Origin: Alloalcanivorax venustensis ISO4
Lineage (GTDB): Bacteria > Pseudomonadota > Gammaproteobacteria > Pseudomonadales > Alcanivoracaceae
NCBI RefSeq assembly: GCF_015356855.1
Contig: NZ_ARXR01000012.1
Location: forward strand, 1 to 64,000
Direction: 5' to 3'
Length of the DNA stretch: 64,000 bases
The notes under the pieces are model-generated. The model was given only the letters and a program-made list of their open reading frames with translations. It was not told the DNA's origin and made no database searches. Below, piece by piece: positions 37,292 through 46,333 of the stretch. The first letter of the stretch is position 1. Each line of letters begins with the position of its first letter. The translations under genes were made by a program, and so were the position numbers.

Positions 37292-38155
37292 TCAGGCGGC
37301 GGCGGACACCGCCGGCTCGGGCAGGGTGGCGCGCCAGGCGTCCAGCAGGTGGGTGTTGTCGTCCTGCCAGGGGTGGAAGTCCGGGCGCAGATACTGGAAC
37401 CAGGCCGGGATCGCCGCGCTCACCACGCCGCGGTAGCCGAACATCTTCCACAGGCCCTTGGCCAGGGTCAGCGGCTGGCGGTTAACGCCGTCCTGCTTGA
37501 GGAACTGCCAGGTGAAGTAGGCGCTGAAACCGATCAGATAGGCGGTGCCGGTAAAGAAGGTGCGCTGGCGGCGCCAGTAGCCGCCGTCCACGTCCTGATA
37601 GAGGTCGAAGGCCACCGCTTTGTGCTCGGTCTCCTCGATGGAGTGCCACACCCACAGGTCACGCACCGACGGGTCCATTTTCTCCACCATGTCGCCGCGC
37701 CGCAGAATGGTGTCGGCGAGAATCGCGGTGATGTGCTCCAGGCCGGCGGTGGCGGCCAATTGCTCTTCGGCGCTCAGGTGCTTGCGGCCACCGGCCAGCA
37801 GATGCCGGGTTACGCCCAGCGCTTTTTCCACCAGCGCTTCATAGCCCTTGCCGGACACCAGATCGTTGAACGCCTGATGCTCCAGGGAGTGCATCGCCTC
37901 CTGGCCGATAAAGCCGGAAATGTCCTTCTGGCGCTGCGGGTCGTCGACCCGGTCGCGGAAGGCGCGCACCGCGTCCACGAAGAAGCGTTCGCCGTCCGGG
38001 AAGGTCACCGACAGCACGTTCATGAAATGGGTCAGCACCGGATCGTCGTCGAACCAGTAGCGGGTGTTCTCCAGGCCTTTGAAACGGAAGTTCATGCGGC
38101 GCGGCCGAATCGGCAAACGCTGAACGGCGCGGCGGGAACGGGAAAGCAGTTTCAT
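37292..38155 (-). CDS. PF10118 predicted metal-dependent hydrolase
   Basis: 287 residues of the family named predicted metal-dependent hydrolase, which looks like a helical ferritin-type di-metal protein: GQEAMHSLEHQAF, GLEHITAILAD and WHSIEETEHKAVAFD give regularly spaced Glu/His ligands. A hydrophobic stretch near 210-230 may touch the membrane. No substrate is proven for the family. Start at MKLLSRSR. It is divergent from an AraC regulator 85 bp away, a common pairing, so it is probably activated by that regulator. Confidence 0.8.
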   Translation of the reverse strand: MKLLSRSRRAVQRLPIRPRRMNFRFKGLENTRYWFDDDPVLTHFMNVLSVTFPDGERFFVDAVRAFRDRVDDPQRQKDISGFIGQEAMHSLEHQAFNDLVSGKGYEALVEKALGVTRHLLAGGRKHLSAEEQLAATAGLEHITAILADTILRRGDMVEKMDPSVRDLWVWHSIEETEHKAVAFDLYQDVDGGYWRRQRTFFTGTAYLIGFSAYFTWQFLKQDGVNRQPLTLAKGLWKMFGYRGVVSAAIPAWFQYLRPDFHPWQDDNTHLLDAWRATLPEPAVSAAA

Positions 38156-38240
38156 GGCGACTCCGGGGTTTCTGCCATTGATTGATGTCAACAACTATGG
38201 TCCAGTCGTGCCTTCCCGTCTTGTTGTGGAGGGCCAACCT

Positions 38241-39269
38241 GTGGTCGTTTCAGGCCGGACCTGGTTCACCCCCGGTATTCCCGGCATCTATGTGGTGCTG
38301 CTGTGCGATGTCCTCCGCGATCTGGGGCATGACCCGGCGGCGCTGCTGAAGACGCTGGGCCTTAAGCGCGAGCAACTGCTGGATCCCGAGTACCGGCTGC
38401 CCCTGGAGCAGGCGGACGCCGCCGCCGAGGCGGCCCTGGCGCTGGTCGGCGACGCCGGCCTCGGCTTCCGCTACGCCCGCGCCATGCGCATCACGCTGCA
38501 CGGCCCGGTGGGGCTGCTGGCGCTGTCCAGCCCCACCATGGACGACGGCCTGGAGGCGGCGCGCCGCTATCTGGGGCTGCGCGCGCCGTTCCTGAGCGTG
38601 GAGCGGGTGCCCCTGGCCGAGCGGCGCCAGGCGCTCAGCTTCCGCACCGACTTCAGCCCCGGCCCGATCCAAAACTTCGTCATCGAGGCGATGGTGATCG
38701 GCTTCGTCTACATGCTGGAGCAGCTTCTGGAGGCGAGCCCGGAGGGCGCGGAAGTGCACTTCCAGGGCGCGCCGCCGCCGCACGCCGAGGCCCTGCGCAG
38801 GGCGGTGCCGGTGCCGGTGCACTACGGCCAGGCGCGGGACGCGCTGATCGTCTCCGAAGCGTTGCTGGCGGCGCGGCCGCGGCTGGCCGACCCGCAGGCG
38901 GAAGCCCTGGCCCGGGAGCAGTGCGAACTGGAATTCCGGCGCTGGCGCGCCAATCAGGAAGGGCCTTTGCCCGAACGGGTGCGCGCGGTGCTGCGCGACC
39001 ACCCGGCACCGCTGCCGGATCTCGCCGATATGGCCGAGCGCCTGGCCACGTCGCCACGCACGCTCAAACGTCACCTTCAACAGGCCGGTCTCACCTACCG
39101 GCAGCTTCAGGATGAAGCCCGGTACCGGCAGGCCTGCAAGCTGCTCGGAGAACGGGGCAAGCGGATCAGCGAGGTCGCCTTCGCCGTTGGCTATAACGAT
39201 GTGGCTAACTTTTCGCGGGCGTTCAAACGCTGGAGTGGTCAGACGCCGAGAGACTATCGCGGCGGCTGA
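38241..39269 (+). CDS. AraC-family transcriptional regulator
   Basis: About 342 residues: N-terminal arabinose-binding-like sensor domain and C-terminal double helix-turn-helix (DMAERLATSPRTLKRHLQQ, then KRISEVAFAVGYNDVANFSRAFKRW). I prefer the GTG at 38241 because GGAGGG lies 7 bp ahead; the ATG at 38154 would overlap the first codon of the divergent PF10118 gene. Likely regulator of that neighbour; lipid-related signals are usual for this AraC branch but none is shown here. Confidence 0.82.
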   Translation: MVVSGRTWFTPGIPGIYVVLLCDVLRDLGHDPAALLKTLGLKREQLLDPEYRLPLEQADAAAEAALALVGDAGLGFRYARAMRITLHGPVGLLALSSPTMDDGLEAARRYLGLRAPFLSVERVPLAERRQALSFRTDFSPGPIQNFVIEAMVIGFVYMLEQLLEASPEGAEVHFQGAPPPHAEALRRAVPVPVHYGQARDALIVSEALLAARPRLADPQAEALAREQCELEFRRWRANQEGPLPERVRAVLRDHPAPLPDLADMAERLATSPRTLKRHLQQAGLTYRQLQDEARYRQACKLLGERGKRISEVAFAVGYNDVANFSRAFKRWSGQTPRDYRGG

Positions 39270-39290
39270 CCCCCTTGTGCAACGAAGGTG

Positions 39291-39944
39291 CTACGAGTCC
39301 AGCTGTTTAAGCTTGTCTCGGATTTCCTGCTGGCGTCCCTGGTCGGCGAGCGGCCGTTGCGGACGGGGCGGTGCCTGTAGGGCTTTATTGAAGTAGCGGC
39401 GCGCCTCGCTATCGTTTCCCTGGTTGAGCAGGTAATCGGCATAGAAGTAATTGCTGTCGATGCCATCCGGGTTGAGTTCCAGGGCTCTGGTTAACAGCTC
39501 CCGGGCTTTGTCGTCGTCGCCAAAGCCGATCGGCCAGCCGGGCACTTGATAATAGAGACTGCCCAAGGACGTCAGCGCGGAGCCGTCCAGACTGGACGGA
39601 TCCTGCTTGATAGCTTGCTCAAAATCCGCGCGTGCGCTTTTCACCAAAGACAGTGCGCCCAGCCCGCCTTTGACGCCGGCCCAGGTGCTTAATACGATAC
39701 CGTCCCATATCTTTGCTTCCGGACGCTGCGGGTGTCGTTGGGCGAAGCTTTGCGTGCGCTGCTGGAGAGTCTCGAACTGTTTGGCGCGCTGATCCTCCGG
39801 CGATTGATACTGAATTTCCGCCCAGCGTGTTTGTATAGCCAGTAACTCATCGTCGAACGCATCCGCATGGGCTTGCCAAGGGAGCATTACCAGGGCAAGC
39901 AGAAAGGCGGTTAAAAAAGGAGTGTTTAATCGGCTCATGGTCAT
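39291..39944 (-). CDS. Exported TPR-repeat protein
   Basis: 217 residues with a clear signal peptide (PFLTAFLLALVMLPWQAHADA) and helical repeats in the second half (ADFEQAIKQDP, ARELLTRALELNPDGIDSNY, ARRYFNKALQAPP) typical of TPRs. Last gene of a five-gene overlapping operon; its ATG overlaps the SDR stop by 4 bp. Probably periplasmic, perhaps a scaffold or chaperone for the product of the pathway. It is AT-richer than flanking housekeeping genes by eye. No known name. Confidence 0.75.
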   Translation of the reverse strand: MTMSRLNTPFLTAFLLALVMLPWQAHADAFDDELLAIQTRWAEIQYQSPEDQRAKQFETLQQRTQSFAQRHPQRPEAKIWDGIVLSTWAGVKGGLGALSLVKSARADFEQAIKQDPSSLDGSALTSLGSLYYQVPGWPIGFGDDDKARELLTRALELNPDGIDSNYFYADYLLNQGNDSEARRYFNKALQAPPRPQRPLADQGRQQEIRDKLKQLDS

Positions 39945-40738
39945 GGGGTCCTGTCTTTCAAATAGTGCTGAATAATCGGGAGTTGTTTGCTTAACGCCTT
40001 GTCCACCAGCAGAGGCAGAAGAGCGTTGATACGGACGAACAACTTTTCTGGCCAACCTATAAAAATGCAGGCACGGCGGGACTCCTTTCCCAGCGTTGCC
40101 ATGATCTCGGCGGCGACGGTATCCGGCGCATCCATGTGATTGCCCAGCGCTTCGTTGAGGGCTTCCACCTCGCTGCCGTTCATCGTCGTGCGTGTCGCCC
40201 TGGGCGCCACATAGCGCACACGGATATCGGTGTCGGCCAATTCCCTGCGCAGCGCTTCCACAAAACCTCGCAGTCCGAACTTGCTGGCGCAGTAAGCGCT
40301 GTATCCGGGGTAGCCGATGCTGCCGAATGTGGAGCCGACGAACAGATAGGTGCCGTGGCCCCGCCGCCGAAACGCCGGGGTCAGCTCTCGCGCCAGAACC
40401 ATGGGGCTACGCAGGTTGACGTTGAGCATCTCGTTCAGGCTCCTGTCGTCATTTCCCTCCACATCCACGAAGCGATTCACGCCGGCGCAATGGATCACCC
40501 CGTCAGGAACGCCGTATTCGCTGAGCAATGCTTTCAGTTGCTCACCAAGATTGTCGGCGCTCAAATCCAAAGTGGCTTGAATCACCCGCTCCCGGCCTGC
40601 CCAGTACCCGCTGGTGGTCGACTTCCGGGCGGTGACGATCACCGTGGCCCCGGCATCCAGAAGCCGGTCCAGCAAGGCGCCACCAATACCACCGCTGGCA
40701 CCCAGCAGCAGCCAGGTCTGATCAGACAGAGCGGACAT
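39941..40738 (-). CDS. Short-chain dehydrogenase/reductase
   Basis: 265 residues. NAD(P)-binding LLGASGGIGGALL, structural CAGVN, catalytic Asn in MLNVNLRSP, Ser in FVGSTFGSIG and the YCASK dyad (Tyr at about 149, Lys at about 153). The family acts on hydroxyl/keto groups. Start at MSALSDQTW, overlapping the upstream oxidase gene by 17 bp; downstream TPR gene overlaps by 4 bp. In this operon it may reduce or oxidise an acyl-derived intermediate (inference). Confidence 0.85.
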   Translation of the reverse strand: MSALSDQTWLLLGASGGIGGALLDRLLDAGATVIVTARKSTTSGYWAGRERVIQATLDLSADNLGEQLKALLSEYGVPDGVIHCAGVNRFVDVEGNDDRSLNEMLNVNLRSPMVLARELTPAFRRRGHGTYLFVGSTFGSIGYPGYSAYCASKFGLRGFVEALRRELADTDIRVRYVAPRATRTTMNGSEVEALNEALGNHMDAPDTVAAEIMATLGKESRRACIFIGWPEKLFVRINALLPLLVDKALSKQLPIIQHYLKDRTP

Positions 40739-41441
40739 CAACGTGCTCCCGGGCAGCGGCCTGTTTCCGTGTGGCGACGGGGATCGCGTGCAGCATGTCG
40801 CCATACAGTCGATAGATGACTTGGCTGGCGTGAATAACCGCCTGCTGGTCGTCGCTGCGTTCGATTCGGTTGATCAAGCTGGTAAAGAACTGGAAATGAT
40901 CCTGATCAAGGGCACCGTGGGAGTACAGATAGCTGAAGGCGTTTTCCGGCAGACCCAGGGTTTTCTGTACCTGTTCGCCCAGCGGCGTGGCGAGCTTGAT
41001 GCTGGTGCCTTCCAGGACGTGGACCATGCCAAAAAACGACATCGGATTCCCTCTTTGTATCGCGTCGTAGAGCCAGGCGATCATCATCTCGATGGGCCGA
41101 TCCGGGCGCCCGTTGCGAACGGCTTCCGCGTCCTCGCCCAAGGCCTCCAGATCGTTGAGAATCCATTCCTGATGGCCATATTCGTCGCGGATATAGTCGA
41201 CCAGCGCTTCCCGTACCCATTCCAGACGTGGCGGTAATCGCGACCCACAGGCCATCATTAACGGCACCGTATGTTTCACATGGTGGTAGGCCTGACTTAA
41301 AAAGTAGCTGTAACTGTTCAGGTCAAAGCGACCCTCGGGTATTGCCGTGAGAACCGGAGCCTCCATCAGGTAGGCCCGGGCGTCTTGCGTTTCATGTTCC
41401 AACGTTTTGAAAAACATAAAGTGCCTCATGGAATTATGCAT
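40722..41441 (-). CDS. Haem-oxygenase-like di-iron oxidase (HDO) family protein
   Basis: About 239 residues, all-helical iron-containing redox enzyme family (TenA/UndA/BesC fold). The metal-ligand pattern is complete: Glu87 and His90 in DEYGHQEW, Glu144 in HVLEGTS, and His175-x3-Asp179-x2-His182 in SHGALDQDHF. This HxxxDxxH helix is characteristic of HDOs, which activate O2 on two irons to decarboxylate, cleave or N-oxygenate amino- or fatty-acid substrates. Start may be 41441, 41429 or 41417; 41441 overlaps the ligase gene by 8 bp. Placed between an acyl ligase and an SDR. Substrate unknown; TenA-like thiaminase is unlikely given the iron ligands. Confidence 0.8.
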   Translation of the reverse strand: MHNSMRHFMFFKTLEHETQDARAYLMEAPVLTAIPEGRFDLNSYSYFLSQAYHHVKHTVPLMMACGSRLPPRLEWVREALVDYIRDEYGHQEWILNDLEALGEDAEAVRNGRPDRPIEMMIAWLYDAIQRGNPMSFFGMVHVLEGTSIKLATPLGEQVQKTLGLPENAFSYLYSHGALDQDHFQFFTSLINRIERSDDQQAVIHASQVIYRLYGDMLHAIPVATRKQAAAREHVDVRSV

Positions 41442-42849
41442 AGGAGTGCGAAATTGAAATCGCCGACTTCGGTGGGTAACGCTCGGCGATGGCGTCACGG
41501 CGGGGGCGGCCATTCGCTGTGGCCAGGCCGTTGTCGGCAGTAAAGGGTTGATCAGCGAGGGTCAACGCGGCGACGCGGGCGTAGTCCGGTAAGCGACGAT
41601 TGACCGTCTCAATCTGCTCGTTGATTTGCTCGAGAGTGGTGTTCTCCATGGGGACCACCACGGCGCTCAGGCGCGGTTCGCCATCGCCTTGCACGATGAT
41701 GCTCCGGATGCCGCTACAACTCTGGAAGGCGCTCTCCACCCACTCCGGGTTGACGTTGCGTCCGAAGGTGGTGATCAGCAGATTCTTGCGACGGCCATGT
41801 ACATGCAGAAAGCCATCGCTATCCAGGTGGCCCAGATCGCCGGTCGGCCATTCGTCGCCGGCCGGTTGATCGAGATAGCCGCGCATGACGGTGCCGCGGA
41901 TATGGATCTCCCCCTGATCGTCGATGCGAGCCCGGGCCTGCGGCAGAATCCGGCCCACGCTGCCCGGGCGGTCCGCGCCGGGCAGATTCAGCGCCACCAC
42001 GGAACCACATTCCGACAGTCCGTACCCTTCGTACACCGGCAAACCATGGTCGCGTGCACGGCCCAGCAATACGGGGTCAATCTTGCCGCCACCCACCGCG
42101 ATGAATTGCAACGACTCGGGTATCGGCACACCGGCGTCGGCCATCGCGACCAACACGCGCAGCAGTTCCGGAACCAGAATCAAGCTATGGGGGCGCCATT
42201 GTTGTAGCCCGCCGAGAAGCTGTCGGGGGTTTAATTGCGAGCTGCCGGTGAAGCCCAGCGAGGGCAGATCAGGCAGCAGCACCCGGGCACCCAACCACAG
42301 AGGAACGTAGACGCCGGCGACATTCTCCAGCAGCGTGGCAAGAGGAAGCAGGGCCAGATGGCGGTGCCCGGCGTGGGGCGCCAGGGCTGTCGCCAGCGCG
42401 GTGACCGTGCGTTGCACCATGTCATCAGTGAGGCGGACGCCTTTGGGGGTGCCGGTGCTGCCGGACGTGAAGGTGATTTTTGCGAGACCGGACTCGGCGG
42501 TGGCCGGTGTGATTCCGGTGAGCGTCAACGCCTGGTTGTCGCTATCGTAAACAGCGTCCAGGCCGGCACTGCGTAGCAAATGCTGCCTTTGCTGGTCGCT
42601 GAAAAATGGCGGCACCGGTACCACCGGTATGCCCAGCGCTTGTGCCGCCAGATCGGCGATCACCCAGGCCGGATTATTGCCGCCGCTCAGGGCCACCCGG
42701 CGAACCCGGGCGGTGCGCAACTTCTCGGCGAGCGAGCGGACTCTGCGGCAAAGATCAGAAAAGTTGATTTGCTCGTCCGCACTCTCCAGTGCCACGGCCT
42801 GGGGCCGTTGGCGGGCGTGTTCCGCCAGACGGTTAAGCAACCACGTCAT
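41434..42849 (-). CDS. AMP-dependent acyl synthetase/ligase
   Basis: 471 residues of the ANL adenylation family. Phosphate loop KITFTSGSTGTPKGVRL (about 124-140), YEGYGLSECGSVV, and PTGDLGHLDSDGFLHVHGRRKNLLIT are clear. The C-terminal A10 region reads NGRPRRDAIAERY where most members have a catalytic Lys after Gly, so an Arg may replace it; this could mean altered half-reaction chemistry or simply a different alignment. Shorter than full acyl-CoA synthetases (about 540). Start at MTWLLNRL, overlapping the previous gene by 17 bp. It should activate a carboxylic acid for the other enzymes of the operon. Confidence 0.85.
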   Translation of the reverse strand: MTWLLNRLAEHARQRPQAVALESADEQINFSDLCRRVRSLAEKLRTARVRRVALSGGNNPAWVIADLAAQALGIPVVPVPPFFSDQQRQHLLRSAGLDAVYDSDNQALTLTGITPATAESGLAKITFTSGSTGTPKGVRLTDDMVQRTVTALATALAPHAGHRHLALLPLATLLENVAGVYVPLWLGARVLLPDLPSLGFTGSSQLNPRQLLGGLQQWRPHSLILVPELLRVLVAMADAGVPIPESLQFIAVGGGKIDPVLLGRARDHGLPVYEGYGLSECGSVVALNLPGADRPGSVGRILPQARARIDDQGEIHIRGTVMRGYLDQPAGDEWPTGDLGHLDSDGFLHVHGRRKNLLITTFGRNVNPEWVESAFQSCSGIRSIIVQGDGEPRLSAVVVPMENTTLEQINEQIETVNRRLPDYARVAALTLADQPFTADNGLATANGRPRRDAIAERYPPKSAISISHSYA

Positions 42850-43504
42850 TGCGGACCTCCGGGCCGGTGAGCCAGCCCTGGCGTACCAGAGAGCGTTGCC
42901 CGGGGGGTACATGGCCGAGCATCACCTGGGGATCGTGCTGATAGTAACGGCCCCAGTTGCGGACCTCGTCACCCAGACGGTCCGGCTCGGCCTTGGCCAC
43001 GCTGACCGGCGACAGCCCCAGGCGGACGAACATGTTCCGCACCTGTACGGTGGCGGTGAACGCAATCCATTCCCCGCCCAGGTTGGCCAGGGCGGCGGTC
43101 AGCGCCACGAACAGCATCCGACCGGCGCCGGAGCCGTCGGCGGCGAGATTGGCGACCTCCCAGATGTTCTGACGCGGTACCGGGCTACCCGCCTCCCGGG
43201 AGGTCAGCTGTTCCACCGGGTGGTCCAGATAGCGTTCCAGGAAAAGGCGCTGGCCGGCGGCCGGGGTCAGTCCGGCAACGGCCCGGCACGCCCCTGTCTG
43301 ATCGCGGAGCAGCATCAAAAACGAGGCGGTGATACGCGGGCGCGCCCCATAGTGGCGCCAATAGCGCTGGAGCACGAAGTCCGAACCGTCGCGGAAGCCG
43401 GCCTCCGGCGGTCGACACAGCTCCGCGCTAAGCGGCTCGCCGTGCAGTGTCAGGCGGGGGGGCGGTGTCTGTGGCCAGGGTTCGGCGGAGGGCAAAGTCG
43501 GCAT
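42833..43504 (-). CDS. Thermostable hemolysin-family protein (GNAT-like)
   Basis: 223 residues of the family named after Vibrio thermostable delta-hemolysin. Signatures: RYWRHYGARPRIT (about 47-60), LFLERYLDHPVEQL (87-100), WEVANLA (115-121, usually EVGNLA) and WGRYYQHDPQVMLG (184-197). The fold belongs to the acetyltransferase/acyl-homoserine-lactone-synthase clan, and no signal peptide or membrane segment is seen, so a cytoplasmic acyltransferase is more likely than a toxin. First gene of the five-gene operon. Confidence 0.82.
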   Translation of the reverse strand: MPTLPSAEPWPQTPPPRLTLHGEPLSAELCRPPEAGFRDGSDFVLQRYWRHYGARPRITASFLMLLRDQTGACRAVAGLTPAAGQRLFLERYLDHPVEQLTSREAGSPVPRQNIWEVANLAADGSGAGRMLFVALTAALANLGGEWIAFTATVQVRNMFVRLGLSPVSVAKAEPDRLGDEVRNWGRYYQHDPQVMLGHVPPGQRSLVRQGWLTGPEVRNDVVA

Positions 43505-43604
43505 AACGGTACTCCCGGTTTGAGAGTCCCATTGGCGCTTGCCAACCTTAATGACGTCTTAACGAATTACAAAGAAAACAGCGGGGGCGGGGAACAACAT
43601 GGGC

Positions 43605-43651
43605 GCCAGGTGCTGGCCTGCACCCTGCCTGGGGTGAGCCCAGCACCTGGC
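43605..43651 (-). terminator. Long hairpin after ppa
   Basis: GCCAGGTGCTGG (43605-43616) pairs perfectly over 12 bp with CCAGCACCTGGC (43640-43651); a CACCC/GGGTG inner pair shortens the loop. It lies 10 bp past the ppa stop on the minus strand and ahead of the hemolysin-family operon, so it probably ends ppa transcripts. No T-run. Confidence 0.6.
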
Positions 43652-43661
43652 TTGCGCGCGG

Positions 43662-44192
43662 TTACTTCTTCTCGAAGGCCGCGACGGACTTGAGGATTTC
43701 CTCTTTGGCGGCGGCGGCGTCGGCCCAGCCGTCCACTTTCACCCATTTGCCGGCTTCCAGCTCTTTGTAGTGCTCGAAGAAGTGCTTGATCTGCGCCAGC
43801 AGCAGCTCGGGCAGGTCGGTCACTTCCTTGACGTCGTCATAGAGCTTGCTGAGCTTGGTGTGGGGCACCGCCACCAGTTTGGCGTCCTTGCCCGCTTCGT
43901 CGGTCATGTTGAGCACGCCCACCGGGCGGCAGCGGATCACGGAGCCGGGCACCACCGGGTAGGGGGTGACCACCAGCACGTCCAGCGGATCGCCGTCTTC
44001 GGACAGAGTGTTGGGGATGTACCCGTAGTTGGCCGGATAGAACATGGGCGTGGCCATGAAACGGTCGACGAAGATAGCGTTGCTGTCCTTGTCGATCTCG
44101 TATTTGATCGGGTCGGCGTTGGCCGGGATCTCAATGGCGACGTAGATATCTTCGGGAACGTCTTTCCCGGCGGGTACCTGTGTAAAATCCAT
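43662..44192 (-). CDS. ppa: Inorganic pyrophosphatase
   Basis: 176 residues, the same length as E. coli Ppa. Family I, Mg-dependent, cytoplasmic. [40 protein letters not shown] (the Asp cluster that binds metals) and [12 protein letters not shown] are conserved. Start at MDFTQVPAG; the longer open frame (to 44891) runs into the divergent upp gene and is rejected. Confidence 0.96.
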   Translation of the reverse strand: MDFTQVPAGKDVPEDIYVAIEIPANADPIKYEIDKDSNAIFVDRFMATPMFYPANYGYIPNTLSEDGDPLDVLVVTPYPVVPGSVIRCRPVGVLNMTDEAGKDAKLVAVPHTKLSKLYDDVKEVTDLPELLLAQIKHFFEHYKELEAGKWVKVDGWADAAAAKEEILKSVAAFEKK

Positions 44193-44372
44193 GGTCTGTC
44201 CTTTAAGCGATTGGTCATCGGGCAGGGACCGTGGCGGTGCCCTGTATGAACGGGCGCGGATTATAGCAACCGCGCGCCCCGCCTGGCTAATCGCCGAAAG
44301 TCGTAGCGGACGGTGCCTCCCGGCGGCGTGGCGGGTACAATCGCCCCGCGTCTGTATGAGGAGCCCGACACC

Positions 44373-44999
44373 ATGCATGTACATGAAATTGCCCATCCCC
44401 TGGTCAAGCACAAGCTGGGGCTGCTGCGGCAGCGTTCGCTGAGCACCCGCAGCTTCCGCCAGCTCACCGCGGAAGTGGCCAGCCTGTTGACCTACGAAGC
44501 CACCAGCGACCTGCTGCTGGAGGACTATCAGGTGGACACCTGGATGGGGCCGGTGCCGGCGCAGCGCATCAAGGGCAAAAAAGTGACCGTGGTGCCGATT
44601 CTGCGCGCCGGCATCGGCATGCTGGACGGCGTGCTGGAGCTGATTCCCAGCGCCAAGGTCAGCGTGGTGGGGCTCTACCGCAACGAAGAAACCCTGGAGC
44701 CGGTGGCCTATTTCGAGAAGTTGGCCCACGGCCTGGAGGAGCGCCTGGCGCTGGTGATCGACCCGATGCTGGCCACCGGCGGCTCCATGGTCGCCACCAT
44801 CGACATGCTCAAGAAGGCCGGCTGCAGCCAGATCCGCGCCCTGGTGCTGGTGGCGGCGCCGGAGGGCATCCGCCGCGTCCACGAGGCGCACCCGGACGTG
44901 ACGCTCTACACCGCGTCCGTGGACAAGGGCCTTAACGAAGACGGCTACATCGTCCCCGGCCTGGGCGACGCCGGCGACAAGATCTTCGGCACCAAATGA
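44373..44999 (+). CDS. upp: Uracil phosphoribosyltransferase
   Basis: 208 residues. Salvages uracil with PRPP to [28 protein letters not shown] at the N terminus, [36 protein letters not shown] (PRPP loop) and the C-terminal [23 protein letters not shown] overlap with the permease gene that follows forms the common upp-uraA pair. Divergent from ppa over 180 bp. Confidence 0.97.
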   Translation: MHVHEIAHPLVKHKLGLLRQRSLSTRSFRQLTAEVASLLTYEATSDLLLEDYQVDTWMGPVPAQRIKGKKVTVVPILRAGIGMLDGVLELIPSAKVSVVGLYRNEETLEPVAYFEKLAHGLEERLALVIDPMLATGGSMVATIDMLKKAGCSQIRALVLVAAPEGIRRVHEAHPDVTLYTASVDKGLNEDGYIVPGLGDAGDKIFGTK

Positions 45000-46333
45000 A
45001 TATTCTGATCGGCGCCCAGATGCTGTTCGTGGCGTTCGGCGCCATGGTGCTGATGCCGCTGCTCACCGGCCTGGACCCGAGCGTGGCGCTGTTCACCGCC
45101 GGGCTCGGCACCCTGCTGTTCCAGTGGATCACGCGGCGCTCGGTGCCGGTGTTCCTGGCGTCGTCGTTCGTGTTCGTGGCGCCCATCGCCCACGGCGTCG
45201 AGCAGTGGGGCATTCCCGCCACCATGGGCGCGCTGTTCTGTACTGCGGTGGTCTATGTGGTGCTGGGCGCCCTGGTGAAGTGGCGCGGCCCGGGCTTTTT
45301 GCACCGGCTGATGCCGCCGGTGGTCACCGGGCCGATCATCATGGTGATCGGCCTGAGCCTGGCGCCCACCGCGGTGAACTTCGCCATGGGGCTGACCGGC
45401 AACGGCGCCGAGCGGGTGTTTCCCTACGGCGAGGCCCTGCTGGTGTCCATGGTGGCGCTGCTCACCACCATGCTGGTGGCGACCCTGGCCCACGGGCTGT
45501 TCCGGCTGCTGCCGATCCTGTGCGGCGTGGTGGTCGGTTATCTGGCCGCGCTGGCCCTGGGCATGGTGGATTTCGGTGCCGTGCAACAGGCGAGCTGGCT
45601 GGCGGTGCCGGAGTTCGTGGCGCCCACCTTCCACTGGCCGGCGATTCTGTTCATGGTGCCGGTGGCACTGGCCCCGGCCATCGAACACGTGGGCGACGTG
45701 CTGGCGATCAGCAACGTCACCGGCAAGGACTACATCAAGAAGCCGGGCCTGCACCGCACCCTCACCGGCGACGGCGTTGCCAGCATGGCCGCCGCCCTGT
45801 TCGGCGGCCCGCCCAACACCACCTATTCGGAAGTGACCGGCGCGGTGATGCTCACCAAGGTGTTCAACCCGGTGGTGATGACCTGGACCGCGGTGTTCGC
45901 CATCAGCCTGGCGTTCATCGGCAAGGTGGGCCTGCTGTTGCAGAGCATCCCCACGCCGGTGATGGGCGGCATTCTGATCCTGATGTTCGGCTCCATCGCC
46001 AGCGTCGGCATGAACACCCTGATCAAGGCGCGGGTGGATCTGCACGCCCAGCGCAACCTGGTGATCGTGGCGGTGACGCTGATCTTCGGCATCGGCGGCA
46101 TGGTGATGGGCAACGGCGAATTCACCCTGCAGGGCATCAGCCTGTGCGGTCTGGTGGCGGTGATTCTGAATCAGATTCTGCCCGCCGCCCCGGCCACCGC
46201 CGACGACCTCCACGAAGAACAGGAATATGTCGAAGATATGCTTAACCACGCCAGGGGCGAGGGTGATCTGTGGGAGCGGGCCCCGCCCGCGAAAGGTGGC
46301 GACAGCCACCGGCAGGATTCCAGAGACTCTTAA
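44996..46333 (+). CDS. uraA: Uracil permease, NCS2 family
   Basis: 445 residues, about 14 membrane helices. NCS2 hallmarks [10 protein letters not shown] and [16 protein letters not shown] (helix 10 substrate loop) point to the UraA/RutG group. It imports uracil for Upp. The last 20 or so codons (from about 46269) are encoded by a REP element and give a hydrophilic tail unlike a permease end, so the native stop seems to have been displaced by the repeat. Confidence 0.92.
   Translation: MNILIGAQMLFVAFGAMVLMPLLTGLDPSVALFTAGLGTLLFQWITRRSVPVFLASSFVFVAPIAHGVEQWGIPATMGALFCTAVVYVVLGALVKWRGPGFLHRLMPPVVTGPIIMVIGLSLAPTAVNFAMGLTGNGAERVFPYGEALLVSMVALLTTMLVATLAHGLFRLLPILCGVVVGYLAALALGMVDFGAVQQASWLAVPEFVAPTFHWPAILFMVPVALAPAIEHVGDVLAISNVTGKDYIKKPGLHRTLTGDGVASMAAALFGGPPNTTYSEVTGAVMLTKVFNPVVMTWTAVFAISLAFIGKVGLLLQSIPTPVMGGILILMFGSIASVGMNTLIKARVDLHAQRNLVIVAVTLIFGIGGMVMGNGEFTLQGISLCGLVAVILNQILPAAPATADDLHEEQEYVEDMLNHARGEGDLWERAPPAKGGDSHRQDSRDS

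Noticed and set aside
42833-43504. Hemolysin toxin gene
   Set aside because: Family name only; no secretion signal, and the operon context is enzymatic.
43662-44891. 409-codon version of ppa
   Set aside because: The upstream 233 codons overlap divergent upp antisense; the 176-residue form matches known Ppa exactly.
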